Assembly (NCBI GenBank): GCA_009763385.1
Contig: CM019831.1
Location: 116,285,432 to 116,349,431 of the forward strand
Source: Coix lacryma-jobi var. lacryma-jobi
Taxonomy: Eukaryota > Streptophyta > Magnoliopsida > Poales > Poaceae
DNA: 64,000 bases
Direction: 5' to 3'
Notes under the pieces: model-generated
What the model was told of the DNA's origin: nothing
What the model saw: only the letters and a program-made list of their open reading frames with translations
The model's database searches: none
Position numbers and translations under genes: made by a program
Shown here: positions 33,978-45,524 of the stretch, piece by piece
Position numbering within the stretch: the stretch's first letter is position 1
Layout of the letters: the number at the start of each line of letters is the position of its first letter

Positions 33978-35038
33978 AATCAAGGAAAGGACATACTCAA
34001 ACTCATTCATGAAGGTATTTGCGGCTCTCATAACGGCCCAAGGGCGCTGGTTGGAAAAGCTTTTCGTCAGGGTTTCTTTTGGCCAACAGCATTACGAGAC
34101 GCAGAAGAGATTGTCAAGCATTGCGAGGGATGCCAGCTAACAGCAAAAACACAAAGCGCCTAGGTGCCCCAACAACTTTGATATGCCCAACTTGGCCCTT
34201 GCAAAGATGGGCAATGGACCTCGTCGGTTCACTACCTACAGCTCCAGGAAACCTTCGCTACGCAGTGGTAGCCGTGGAATACTTCACGAAGTGGATTGAA
34301 ACAAGACCATTGGCTTCCATCACTTCCCTAGCTGTGAAGAAGTTTTTCTGGCAGCAAATAGTTTGTCGATTCGGAGTTCCCAAACACCTAACCGTCGACA
34401 ACGGCACTCAGTTTGACAGCGAGGTTTTTAAGGAATTCTGCGCTCAAGTTGGTACAGCCTTGTGTTTTGCCTCAGTCCGGCATCCTCAATCGAACGGCCT
34501 CGTCGAAAGAGCCAATGCCACCATTTTTCAAGCGATATCCAAAAAACTCCAAGGCAGGCCCAAGGGAAAGTGGGCAGAAGAGCTAACCTCGGTCACCTGG
34601 TCCCATAACACTTCGGAATGCAAAGGAACCAAGTTCACACCTTTTAGGCTCCTCTTTGGAGAAGAAGCTGTGTTACCAGAAGAATTGAAATATGGCTCTG
34701 CCAGAACAACCCTCGAATCAGACGAACAAAACCAGCTGCTAGACAAAGATTTGCTCGAGGAAACAAGATGCAGCGCAGTGCATAACCTTCACAAGTATCA
34801 AGAGGAAACCAAAAAGTGGAGAGACAAAAAAGTGAGAATCAAAGACTTGAAGAAGGGTGACCTCGTCCTCATTCGGAAACAAAATGCCAATATGGCGGGA
34901 AAATTTCAGCCAAAATGGACGGGACCATACTTGATAACTGAATGCAATCGCCCTGGGTCCTTTCACCTCTCTGATAGCGAAGGAAACCGCCTGCCCCATA
35001 CCTGGAATGTCGACGACCTTCACAAATACTATCCATAG
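33978..35038 (+). pseudogene. Integrase of Tat-like pol
   Basis: The longest frame starts at 34,079 (319 codons). The zinc-binding part before it is frame-broken. The catalytic core has D47 (MDLVG), D107 (VDNGTQF) and E143 (GLVERAN), again with DD35E spacing, counting from the ATG at 34,079. The C-terminal domain follows, with LKKGDLVLIRKQN and KWTGPYLITECNRPGSFHL, ending WNVDDLHKYYP. The core motifs are intact, but upstream stops make the whole polyprotein non-functional. Confidence 0.85.
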
Positions 35039-35345
35039 CAGAGCCTTAGCGAGCCCTCGTAACATGTAATTTGATTTTTCAAACTTTGTATTTCTATTTT
35101 TATTTTTCCTTTTCAGTAACATGCTTTGTAAACAAAGGAGCTGCACTCTTTTTCCTTACGAAGGGGCGTAAGGTTTTTTAACGAGGCAGCATCCAAATCC
35201 TTAATACAAGCAACAACCCCCAAAAAAGAAAACTCCAAATTCTTTCTTTTTTAGTCAACATCGAAAAAGCGACTCTTCTTCAAGAGCGCTTACATCGATG
35301 GAAATCCCAGAAGATTGTTTCGAAACACAAACTTTTCGAAACAAA
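35039..35345. other. Spacer after pol
   Basis: AT-rich DNA with 'tttcttttttag' and 'gcttacatcgatgg'. I see no gene. It may hold the 3' end of either convergent transcript. Confidence 0.4.
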
Positions 35346-35905
35346 CTTGCAAAGCAAACTTCACCTCCACCTTAGACAAGGGGAGGCGCGAAGTCATAAA
35401 AAATCGAGCACCCTCGCAAAAACGTCAGGGGCTTGCAAAGCAAACTTCACCTCCACCTTAGACAAGGGGAGGCGCGGAGTCGCAAAAAGTCGAGCACCCT
35501 CGCAAAAATGCCAGGGGCTCGCAAAGCAAACTTCACCTCCACCTTAGACAAGGGGAGACGCGAAGTCACAAAAAATTGAGTACCCTCGCAAAAAACGCCA
35601 GGGGCTTGCAAAGAAAACTTCACCTCCACCTTAGACAAGGGGAGGCGCGAAGTCACAAAAAGTCGAGTACCCTCGCAAAAACGTCAGGGGCTTGCAAAGC
35701 AAACTTCACCTCCACCTTAGACAAGGGGAGGCGTGAAGTCACAAAAAGTCGAGTACCCTCGCAAAAACACCAGGGGCTTGCAAAGCAAACTTCACCTCCA
35801 CCTTAGACAAGGGGAGGCGCGAAGTCACAAAAAAATCGAGTACCCTCGCAAAAAATGTCAGGGGCTTGCAATGCGAACTTCACCTCCACCTTAGACAAGG
35901 AGAGG
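35346..35905. repeat. 86-bp tandem repeat, about 6.5 copies
   Basis: Each unit contains 'gcaaagcaaacttcacctcc', 'accttagacaaggggaggcg' and 'gagtaccctcgcaaaaac', then 'caggggctt'. Successive unit starts fall at about 35,350, 35,436, 35,522, 35,609, 35,695, 35,781 and 35,869 (periods 86-88 bp). The 'cacctccaccttagacaaggggaggcg' part can form a stem. Long frames across it are a product of the repeat. Confidence 0.9.
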
Positions 35906-35907
35906 CG

Positions 35908-36112
35908 CAAAAAAGAAAGGGGGCGTCGCTGTTTTCCTAAACAACTTACATAAACGTTAAAAGCGAGCCTCGCTAAAAAAGAAAGGGGGCGTCGTTGTTT
36001 TCCTAAACAGCTTACATAAACGTTAAAAGCGAGTCTCGCTAAAAAGAAAGGGGGCATCGCTGTTTTCGTAAAAAAGCTTGCACAAACGTTTAAAGTCGAG
36101 CCTCGCCAAAAA
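35908..36112. repeat. 65-bp tandem repeat, 3 copies
   Basis: The unit contains 'aaagaaagggggcgtcgctg', 'ttttcctaaacaacttacat' and 'aaacgttaaaagcgagcctc'. The G-run starts at about 35,919, 35,985 and 36,050. It follows the 86-bp array directly and leads into the minus-strand antisense gene. Confidence 0.85.
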
Positions 36113-36241
36113 ACACAGCAAGGATCAAATTTCAATAATTGTCAATTTTCAAAAGCAAGCCACACTGGGCCAAAACAATATTACAATTCTCGCACAATTT
36201 CAAACACTTTCAGCGCGGCACAAAACTTCGAAAGTACTAAG

Positions 36242-37183
36242 TTACAATATACCCTCACCATTTACAATTGACATTACATCATCACAACCCTCATTGTTTT
36301 TCTCAAACTCTGCGCCGAATGAAACAATGGGCCCCCACAACAAGGGAGCAGCGGGTACAATCGGAAGATCACCTGGCAGCACCCTCGCTCTATACATAAA
36401 TCTACGATCCTTTTCAGTAATTTCTACAGTTTCCTCCTTCGGAACCACAAGTGCACCACTTGAGTCTAAACTAAGGTTTTTATGACCAAACAAAAAACCT
36501 AACGCATCGTTCTTGTCGATATCATCATCCAAAGGAGGTTGCGACGAAGAACCGAATAGAACTCGCGAAGCCTGCTGATCAGTATAATCAGCATCACGCC
36601 AAAAGCGACTCGAATTGCTGTTTTTGATATCATATCTTCGCACCTTAGACCATCAAAAACGATCGAAGGACAGCGAAGGATGCTTGAACTTAGCACGAGC
36701 CCAGGACTCGCCAGAAATAAAAACATCCTGATAGTTTAACATAACTGGCGTCACGTCAAACACCTCAAGCACGGTTCCATCAGGAACCTGCATTGTCAAA
36801 CAGCCAAACAAAGACTCTTAGTCCTTAACAACCCTCGTCTACACACGAAACTACACAAAAGAACACCACCTTTTCTCTTCCTCCCCTCACACCTGTTCGG
36901 GAGCCTCGGACATCTCAGCTTCAGCTTGACCAGTCACCGAAGTCTCCGTCGTAGAAGGGTTCACGGCAGGCGCTTCAACCGTGGCCGTTTCGTTTATAGC
37001 AGCATCTTTAGTCGTAGGAGCGGTCTCAACTGTTGAAGCCACATCGACCGCCATAACCTCCGTAGAGCTCTGTACATGTGCAGACATGGAGCAACCAACA
37101 GACTCATCGTGTGCAGACGGCGAGGGCAGCGCATCCTTTCGAGCCTGCAAAAAGGGCACAGCAAATAAAATTAAATTATACAA
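36242..37183 (-). pseudogene. Probable 3' exons of the antisense gene
   Basis: Two minus-strand frames, 36,887-37,183 (98 codons, Ala/Thr/Glu rich, with VETAPTTKDAAINETATVEA) and 36,242-36,643 (133 codons, with DALGFLFGHKNLSLDSSG and EEETVEITEKDRRFMYRA-like sequence), lie downstream of the antisense ORF in the same direction. AT-rich, intron-like gaps separate them. I assign them to the same gene by position and orientation only. Confidence 0.4.
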
Positions 37184-37235
37184 CTTAAAAAATACTTAAA
37201 CACACAAAAACAAATGAGTCAAAAAATAACACATC

Positions 37236-39830
37236 CTATGCTATCTTTACCTGACGAGTAGCTTCGGCGGCCTCTTCAAAGGCAAGAGCCCGACCTCCAC
37301 CAGCAATCCAAAACCTTCGGAGTAAGCGCATCGCGCAGTTACGAACCTCTGCATCATTAATTTTCATGGTGCGCACCTCGTCAACTGTTGGAAAAATATG
37401 GCTTGGCCTCTTAACTTTGCGAAGGTGATCACAATCAGCTTGGCGAAGAGTACCGACCATGGCCAAGGCTCCTGCGTAGCCCCCAAAGTCAGCCGCATTA
37501 CCAACCAATGAGCTGAAAACATCAAGCTCATTAGAGAGCCAATCTCCGAAGGCCTCCGCATTAGCAATAGGCAGAGGCTCCCCAGCAGAACCACCGGCTT
37601 CAGTTAAGCAAACATCAACTTTACTCTTAATTCTATCCATACTCTTTTGCCATGCCTCTGATTGAGAAGCCAACTCTGAGGTCAGTTCTGCTATGCGACT
37701 CTTCGCAGATGTCAAATCCTTGTCTTTTTCCTGGCAAGCTGAAACCAACTCAACGTTACGGTTCACAACCTCCTGCGCTTCCTCTCGGGTTTTCTTAACT
37801 TTCTCCATAGAACTTTTAAGTTCTATCACTTTGTTTTCCAAACCTCGACGAAGCTCTTTATTCTCCTTCGCAACCTCGGCCAACCGACCACTCAGATAAT
37901 TGTGATTGTAACCTGCCCTATGGCGCGCTGAGCGACTAAGGAGCATCAGCTCAGCCAACTTGACATCAATATCATCATGAAGGTCGCCCAAAGGTTGGTT
38001 GGCCAGTCGAAGCTCGGCCTCCGGCACACAAATCCGACCAAACACTCGACCAAGAAAACGCCTTTCCTCCGGAGCACATTGCAAGTGGCATTCTCGAAGG
38101 TTCGGGCTCATAAAAAGCTCTGTCGCCGGATCCAAAACCCCAATCTTCTTGGCAAAGTAAGGAAGACTGGACCGGCTAGCTTCGCCATATGGCCTTTTCC
38201 CAGGGTTTCGTTCGGAATCAAGGTCACCGGTCGCCTCACAACCGCCAACCCAGAAATGCGACCCAGCGAACTCGGGCACAGACCCTCGCTCGTGACTCTC
38301 AGGTTCGAGGTCCCGGAGTATCTCATCAACGCTACCTGCAGCCGCAACATCAGCAATGGATGAAACAACCATCTTCCCCCAGTCATCACCAATGGATATC
38401 TCATCCTCTGAGTCGCCCATGTCACCGGAGGTGTCGCTAACCTCATCACATGAATCATCCTCAGAGCTGGCCTCTTTCTCAGCCTCTTTCTCATCGTCCT
38501 TTTCATCATCGTCGGAGACACCCTCGTCATCCGAAATTTGGATGAGCGCGCCAATACCTCCGACACGAGGCACGCGCCCACCTGCACCTGACCCAGTGCC
38601 ACCACTGCCTCCAACTCCAATAGCCTGAATTGTAGCCGAGGAAGATGTTGCGCCAGCGACAGATGTCGCAACTGCGATTTTCCTCGCCGAAGTTTTCACT
38701 CGGCCACCTCCAGCACCCCCGCGGCCTCGACCACGACCCCTCTTCGGCACTGCGGCAACCTCCTTGTCCTCCGCGGAGGTGGGTTTCCTTTTCTTCGGCG
38801 CATCCTCACTCGAAGGTGCAGGCCAATCGGAGTAGGGAATGTCGAATATGTCAAATAATATATTAACTCGACCTCCGCTCCCCACCGAGCTATGAATCGC
38901 TTTGACTTCCAGTGTCGAAAGCTTGCCAACAAGATCCTCCGTTTTCTGCTGGACCCGCTTAAAAATAGCTTCGACACCATCATCACGTTTGGGAAATTTC
39001 CTAAGGGTAGGCTCCCAAACCTTTTTCAAATCTAACTTAGGTTTCTTCAAACCTCTCCTCTCATACTTAGGGTCATCTTCAACCTCGAACCAGGCTTGTT
39101 TCCGGCTAAGGGGGTACACTTTGGCACAGCAATACTCCTCGACCAAGTCTCGGGCACTCTGAGAACGAGCAACAACTCTTAGGCAGTCAACTGCAGCATG
39201 TGCCTCAACACTCATCATAGCTTCGGCAGACACATCCCTAAGAAGCGGAAGCTCACCACAGAGCTCAGCAACATCGCCAAGTTTGTAGTAGAACTAGTAC
39301 TCCTGCCACCCACTCGTCCATTTATTCTTCTGAGCTTGTACTGGAAGCTCCGAGCCTGTGCGATGGCAGAAGGTATATACCGCAAACTGACCGAGACTGT
39401 TGTTACCTTCGCTATCAACAATTTTCTGGGGCTGCATATGAACACGATGAGTACGTACGAAAGCCTCAACGTGCGAGACAACCCCCTGAGACCAGCAAGC
39501 CCAAACAAAGATAGAAAGTTTGGTGAAGCACGAGGGTGTAAGCTGGTGGAATCTCAAGTAGAACCTCCGCAAAACCGAAGTTACGAAAGAAGTAACCGGA
39601 AAACGAAGACCGGCTACAAAAAACTCCTTAAACAAAACCACCTCATCAGGGCCCGGCTTCGGAACAACCTCACCAGCGCTGGCCCTCGCTTTCCCTTCCT
39701 CAATCCAACCTCGCCTAACATAAGACGACAAATCCGAGTTACAAACCCTACTGAGACTAAACTCGAAAGTCACTCCATCACCCATCGCAGTCGGAGACGC
39801 AACGCAAGCAGTCTGCTTAGACCTAGCCAT
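37236..39830 (-). CDS. Antisense ORF of the Tat-like element, one internal stop
   Basis: One continuous minus-strand frame of about 864 codons is broken only by a TAG at 39,294-39,296. The N-terminal part starts at 39,830 (MARSKQTACVASP) and resembles plant 'putative gypsy-type transposon' proteins (PF04195). The second part has a Lys/Arg patch (KKRKPTSAEDKE, then KRGRGRGRGGAGGG), a long Asp/Glu/Ser region, and a predicted coiled coil (about 37,700-37,900: LENKVIELKSSMEKVKKTRE). A nuclear location is plausible from the basic patches, but its function is unknown. It lies between pol and the 3' LTR, opposite to pol. Confidence 0.65.
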
Positions 39831-40178
39831 CTCTCTATCACAAAACCTTCGCAACAATGACAAACTAAGCAACCTTCTCAGCAAACGAAGCACAGCGGTA
39901 GCATGGCTACAACAAGAGGATGGCTCAAATCCAAGCAACTCAACAACCCCAACTATTTATAGGCCAAAGGGTGAGCGGCCAATCCCGACAAACTAGGCAG
40001 AGCCCCCGAAAACACGGCGCAAAAAACGAGATGGACTACGACACTGCAAGAAAAAAAAATATGGCCCGGCCCACAAGCAGCAGCGGGCGTCGCTGCCAAG
40101 GGACACGTTACGTTTCCCAACCAAAGACGCTGCTTGGGCCCAAAGACCGGTTTTTGATCCAAGTCATTGAGGGGCTAC
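39831..40178. other. Antisense gene leader and polypurine tract region
   Basis: This holds the region upstream of the antisense start. Just before the 3' LTR, 'tcattgaggggctac' is a candidate polypurine tract for plus-strand cDNA priming, at about 40,164-40,178. Confidence 0.5.
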
Positions 40179-40765
40179 TATTGGGGGGACGGGTCCCTCG
40201 GCAGTGACTTCGCACAGGCTGACTCGAAGGATAACCCTCGCGCTGTCGACAACCCTCGCGTTAACCTTCGCTGTTGTTCGACCCTCGGGTCATTCCCTAA
40301 CCTTCGGACGTTAGCTCGACCCTCGTGTTATTTTCTGGTTTTCGCAGGCAGGAGATATGGGGCTCAACGGGCGACGAGCGGATGCAAGCCTCGCGACGGC
40401 AGCGTTGGTTCCGCAAGCATGAGGTCAACTCCCGCGTTCCCGCGAAGGGGGGCGCGAGTCGGGTGGCGACGGATGGAAGGAAGGCGAGTTAGGGTTTTAC
40501 GTTGTCTGTGTTTGTACGGTTATGCCCTTCCGCTGCACAGCTCTAGGGAATCTTTCTGGTACCCTTTTGTAAATTGGTCAGTGCCCCTTGGTATCCCCTA
40601 TAAATATCAAGGTGTGAACAATGTAATGGGGATGATTTTTTGGAGAGAAAGGAAAAAGGAAACTGTGATGTACAATTACTTTCACCTCCGCTCTTTGGTT
40701 CGACAGTTGGCCACCCTCGCCGTACCCTGCACGTGTGCGGAGATTACGCAGGTGTGTTACCAACA
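40179..40765 (+). repeat. 3' LTR of the Tat-like element
   Basis: It begins 'tattggggg' after the polypurine tract and ends 'accaaca' at about 40,765. A promoter-like 'ccctataaatatcaagg' lies at about 40,597. Most LTRs start TG; this one appears to start TA, either from mutation or because my boundary is off by a few bases. The 5' LTR is not in the window. The noisy image is 1-691. Confidence 0.6.
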
Positions 40766-40813
40766 ATAATATTTATTTGGTGACATAAACATGCTAATGC
40801 TATTTAGTATGTA

Positions 40814-41071
40814 CTAGTCCAGTTTGGTAAAAGAAGTTGTTTTGGACAAGGTTTAGGTCAAATATTAGGAATATAAATGATGAATAACTTTTAAACTATT
40901 GAGTTTAGAGATGTAAAAATCATATAAATAAATTTGTCTTGAAAAGTACTTTCATAAAAATATACATATACCACTTTCCAATAAATATTTTTAAAGAAAC
41001 GAATGGTCAAAGTTACGTTTTGGAGACTCTGTCGCTATTTGAAACGACTTCTTTTACCAAACTGGAGGGAG
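40814..41071. repeat. Stowaway-type MITE
   Basis: It is flanked by TA. The left end 'ctagtccagtttggtaaaag' mirrors the right end 'cttttaccaaactggaggga'. The interior shares 'gatgaataacttttaaa', 'taaaaatcatataaataaat' and 'cttgaaaagtactttt' with the element at 42,599, so they belong to one family in the same orientation. Confidence 0.75.
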
Positions 41072-41909
41072 TATGAACTTAGTTAAATTTAAGCTAGTTT
41101 GACCGATACGAATCTCCATTACTCGAGAATTTTTTTTGGTTTCAGACGTAATTTTCACCAAGACTATTTCTCATTTGACAGATCGACCAAAGGCCTCTTT
41201 TGTAGCAGTACTTATATCTGCATTGTTTTGTGAACAGAGTGACAACCAAGTATCAGCTTTTACTTTAGTAAAAAGGAGGGACGATGAGATAAGGGTCTGG
41301 TGTACTTTTGTGCAGATAGTACCTGTCCACGGTGGGCCATTGGTGTAGTCAAAGTACGTGCATGATGCCACAGGCCCACTGCCAAGTGCACATCTGTGTC
41401 CAAGGTATACTTCATTCATCCCAAAATATAAGGCGCGATTTGACTTGACACGGTATTTAAAAATATATTTTAACTTATAATTTCTCTTATAATATATAAT
41501 TTATAGAAATAAAAGTTTGATCATTAGAAAGTATTTCTAAATATAAATATAATACAATTACTTTTGTAGTATAAGCTTTTCATATGATTAGATTAATTTT
41601 TAGTCAAAGATAAGAAAGTTTAAATTTTGAAATACGTGCACGCCTTATATCTTAGAACCTGCTCGCATAGTACTAGTATATAGCTAGAGGCAGTTAATAG
41701 TGACGGTACTTTTATTTACATAGGCGATTATGTAATTTATGGAAGCGCATAGAAATACCCGTCTACAAAAATAGATTTATGGAAGCAGACCTTGATCTTA
41801 ACACACAAAAGTTCCTTATTGGTGTGATCATCATGACAGATCCAATTAGTGGTGTTTTAACTATTCTAACCTATGTATTACTCACTTAATACCAAAAATA
41901 TATATAATT

Positions 41910-42150
41910 CACTACTGGAGAAAGGGGTTTTAGTCCCTCTCAGGATAAAAATAAATGTGCGTTTGTGAGATTCGAATTCAGCACCTCTCGCCTTACGCAT
42001 AAAATCACTTACCAACCCAGCTACACAACCCACGTGATATAATACCAACTAGGACTACCAACCGAGACTAAAAGTCTTTGGTCCTGAACCTAATATTTTG
42101 TCGAGACTAAAGATCATTTGGCGATCAACCAAAACGTATTTGACTCGTCA
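41910..42150. repeat. CACTA-type MITE with tRNA-like segment
   Basis: It starts 'CACTACTGGAGAAAGG' and contains 'ttagtccc' and 'gtcgagactaaag'. It includes a segment also found at 50,556-50,620. The right end is degraded ('cagtagta' at about 42,140), so its boundary is approximate. Confidence 0.5.
41967..42032 (-). repeat. tRNA-like segment (pol III A and B boxes)
   Basis: On the minus strand 'GGTTGTGTAGCTGGGTTGGT' holds an A-box-like 'TAGCTGGGTTGG', and about 30 bases later 'TTCGAATCTC' resembles a B box with the T-loop TTCGAAT. The outer stems do not close into a full cloverleaf, so this is tRNA-derived rather than a working tRNA. Confidence 0.5.
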
Positions 42151-42417
42151 GTAGTAAGAACTTTTAGACGGGGAAGTACGTCGTCAGTGCAAGATTGGCT
42201 GATTGCGATTTTATGTCGATCGGTACTTAGTGGCAGTCATGCTTTGGACCACACTTTTTATCTGCCGGTAGTCAAAAGTTCCTTGTCATTGGATTTGGTG
42301 TCACATCGAGAACTCAAAGTGTGATGGTGACATATATTCCACGATAATATGATCTGAAGAAGAATATATATGGCGCGTACTGTACTTTCTCAAAAGGCTC
42401 AGTATTATCGATGCTTT

Positions 42418-42924
42418 GGGCCTATTTGGTTAGTTCCTAAAGTTTAGTTATTAAAATTAATCTTTTTAAATCTATAATGTATTTTAGTCTACTAAAGTTT
42501 AGAGACCACTAAAGTTTAGAGACCTTTATTTATGAAAAGGTAGCTAAAAGTGACTAAAGTGTATATGAGATAGCTACTCTAATGGTCTTTAGTCACTACT
42601 CCCCCGTGTCACAAATAGAGTTCGTTTTAGAAAAGCTTTCGGTCAAACATTGGGAATATAAATCATGAATAACTTTTAAATTATTGAGTTTAGAAATGTA
42701 AAAATCATATAAATAAATTTATCTTGAAAAGTACTTTTCATAAAAGTATATATATACCACTTTATAACAAATATTTATAAAGAAATAAGTGGTCAAAGTT
42801 ATGCTTTGGAGACCGTATCACTGTCCAAAACGAACTCTATTTGTGATACGGAGGGAGTATAACCAAATAAGAGTCACTAAAATTCAGGGATCGCTAAACT
42901 TTATAGGAGGAACCAAATAGGCCC
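42418..42924. repeat. Tourist/hAT-like MITE
   Basis: Terminal inverted repeats 'gggcctatttggttagttcc' and 'ggaaccaaataggccc' bound 507 bp. The interior has repeated 'ctaaagtttagagacc'. It is interrupted by the Stowaway at 42,599-42,857. Flanks 'ttt' on both sides may be the target duplication. Confidence 0.7.
42599..42857. repeat. Stowaway-type MITE nested in another MITE
   Basis: This is 259 bp flanked by TA. The arms 'cacaaatagagttcgtttta' and 'aaacgaactctatttgtg' are inverted, and the right end is 'acggagggag'. It belongs to the same family as the element at 40,814. Confidence 0.8.
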
Positions 42925-43027
42925 TTTATCACCATAATAGTTATGGTATTCATTATTTACGTGGTGCATCAAGTAGGGACAGATCTAGCAGTGAGGTGGG
43001 AGGGGCCCAAGCCCCCCTCGCTGCCCC

Positions 43028-43028
<1 letters not shown>

Positions 43029-43059
<31 letters not shown>
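43029..43059. repeat. 31-base C homopolymer
   Basis: An unbroken run of C. In the noisy copy (2,909-2,944) the same place reads as shorter C runs separated by other bases. The true length is uncertain. Confidence 0.8.
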
Positions 43060-43597
43060 TACCACAGCTGATCTCATGGAGCACCCATAGAATCCCTCTA
43101 ATAATTTTTCTCGGTTGCTTTAAGGAGACTAGAAAATAAAGATGAGAAATTTAGCCTCTCCCAAACTTTCATCTTAGATTCATCCCTGGTTTCAGTCTAG
43201 ACTTAGGGCTTGATGTGAAACCTGAACCTTTAGAGCCTAGTCTTATGTTCCAGTCGTTGACATGCGCACATATTTATATATTTCATAAACGATAGCTACT
43301 TGACGGCGGGTGGTGGTGTGTCTTTTATTTGCTGGATTCACTTGATTATTTTAAATTTGTCACTCTGTCTTGGCCGGTGTAGGACCCTTGACCGCTTTCC
43401 CGGTTACCTTCACTCTTGGAGCCATACCCTCACCTCAGAGGCCTTCATGGCCCATCCCAACCATCGCCAAGACCATCGGAACCTTGACCTCATGTGACCT
43501 CATCGAAGCACCGGACGTGGGGTCACCTTGGCTATTTGTTTTGTAGGATCTCCGGTGAACTTTCAGAGTCGTCCTATGAGAACCCTCCTTATTAAGG

Positions 43598-43842
43598 GTG
43601 TGTTTAGTTGCTCAATTTTGCAGAAAAAAATTTCTATAACACTTTTGTTGTTATTTAACAAACTTTGTCCAAATATAGACTAACTAGACTCAAAAGATTC
43701 GTCTCGACATGTACATACTAAAAGTACAATTAGTTATTTTTTTACCTACATTTAATGTTCTATGCATGCATCCAAACATTTATGTGATGGTTGATGTGAT
43801 GGAAAGAGAGGGTGAAAAGAGGTGGAATCTAAACAGGGCCTA
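43598..43842. repeat. hAT-like MITE
   Basis: The ends 'gtgtgtttagttgctc' and 'gaatctaaacagggcc' are inverted and bound an interior with 'tagactcaaaagattcgtct' and 'agtacaattagttattttt'. It is in the same family as 16,795-17,225 and 59,706-60,136. Confidence 0.65.
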
Positions 43843-45199
43843 AGTCCACGCAAAAGGGACAAAACCAGCGGGTGGTTGAGAATAGGGAGCGAAATGACCA
43901 AGACACCCTGGTCCCGTGTGAGAGGGCACCTGGTCAACTCTAGTGTATCTATAATTTCCACGTCCCTGAATATGGCCTATAAATAGCCGGCGAGCATTAT
44001 AGTGAGAAATGATGAATTACATTTTCTCATGTTCTCGTGTGTCGTTTCATCCTCCTTTCCATCCTCTCCCATGGTACACCCTCGGCCTCCACTGCGCTAT
44101 TTTATAGGGAGGGTTTGGAGGCAGAGCAAAACCCCCATAAAGAGTATTAACATCTATCATATGTCAAAAAGATAAATTATGAAAATGCATTCCTGACATA
44201 TCTATCGAAGCTAATTTAATATCATATATAATCTTAGCTTATTATTTTAAATAAGTTTGATCAAATTGACAATAAAAAACCTTTATATTTAATGACAAAA
44301 TTAGTTCTGTAGTCTAATAGGAAAACGAAAACTTGACCCGAAAAGGAGCAAGAAAAGTGAAAACGCGAACTAAAAAACTTGAGGGTGATGAGATGAGACG
44401 TATATTTGTTTCAGCTATTTTTTTCACGAGTCTGCGAACCTAAGGGCCCGGATCGTTTTTGCCACCGGTAAAATTTGGGCAAAATAGTTTTAGCCAAAAC
44501 TTTTGCTTTGGAGAGTTGTTGTTTCCTATGGCTAAAGTTGCATTAATGTATCTATAATGACAGATTTGCCTCCAAAATATTTATTTGTCATGCGTGGTAG
44601 GGTGTGGGCGTCTAGCTCCCACCCCGAGGCAATTTTGCCAAGTTTTGTCAGGTTTGAGTGGCAAGAGAAATCAGTAAAACTTTTGTTCTTTTGTCAAAGT
44701 TTTTGTCAACTGATTGGATCCTATTAGTAAAAAGAGAGCAAAAAGTGTATAACTTAAATTTTTATCAATGGATCCAAACAGACCGTAAATTGTTGTGTGT
44801 CAATCAAAGCACTCCAAAGGAAAAAGCCTTGTCAATCTTCTTCGACTTTAATTTGCTATTATATGAAAACAAAACAAAAGGTTGATGATGCCAGGAGGAC
44901 GTCCTGACATGATGTGCACCGGTGTCACTTTTCATTATATATGGTAATACTACTGTATGTCTACAGATATCATTTTTAATTTCATTATGTATGGTAACAA
45001 TCACTAAAATTATTTTAGTAAAATAGTCGTAATGTAAAGTTGTTTTTAAATAAGTACTTCTTATTAAAGTGATACTTCGCTAATAAGTTGTTTATAAGGT
45101 GTAAAAAGAATTGAGTTTTCTTCACCGGAGCTGTTTGTTGGATGACCAGGGATGACCGACCATCTGGCAGGGCTTCGGCGAAGCCAGTAGAGCCACTCC

Positions 45200-45524
45200 A
45201 GTCTCTCACAGTCTCACCTCAGCAGCAGGAGTGAAGCTTCCTGCTCTCTCTCTCACTCTCTAATAGCATGTTCTCCTCCGCTGCTAGCTGCCTAGGTCCC
45301 AATAGGCCACCACCCAGCAGCAGCCTTGCCTCTCGTCTGCCTCCTTTCTTCATCCTCCACCGCACCTCTCGGCTCCGACGCGGCTTCGGTCAGGTGCATG
45401 CTGGCCGCTCATCGCTCCTCTCGGCTCCTGATTTATTACTCTCCGCGGCCGCGTTGCTACTTGTGTCAACTTCTGATTTCGTTGTCGATCCGCGCGTGGT
45501 TTCTTCCCAGACACAGCGTTTCGT
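45200..45524 (+). promoter_or_regulatory. Probable 5' UTR of the MYB-like gene
   Basis: Pyrimidine-rich 'ctcctgctctctctctcactctc' and a moderately GC-rich stretch precede the first coding ATG. No TATA box was identified with confidence. Open frames at 45,268 and 45,326 are not in the frame used downstream. Confidence 0.4.

Larger units (their letters stand above)
32836..40765 (+). mobile_element. Tat/Grande-like Ty3/gypsy element, 5' part missing
   Basis: It runs from the end of RT through RNase H, integrase, tandem repeats, a minus-strand antisense gene and the 3' LTR. The 5' LTR, gag, protease and most of RT are absent. Homology starts abruptly near 32,850 (KAFEDLKKYL). The coding region has at least one nonsense codon (33,559-33,561) and frame breaks before 33,645 and near 33,978-34,160. 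The order pol - antisense ORF - 3' LTR matches Grande-type Tat elements. Confidence 0.8.
40766..45200. other. MITE-rich intergenic region
   Basis: I see no coding sequence I can support. Between the listed MITEs, 43,370-43,600 has moderately GC-rich DNA with short frames but no recognisable product, and 44,449-44,785 may be another fold-back MITE (left end 'gggcccggatcg', right side 'ggatccaaacagacc'). Confidence 0.5.

Noticed and set aside
35347..35806. ORFs with repeated 'KANFTSTLDKG'-type units
   Set aside because: They are produced by the 86-bp array and have no start or splice context.
35346..36112. CRISPR-like array
   Set aside because: Units are contiguous with no unique spacers, and the context is a plant retrotransposon.
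41967..42032. Functional tRNA gene
   Set aside because: The acceptor stem does not close and the segment lies inside a repeat; only A- and B-box-like motifs are kept.
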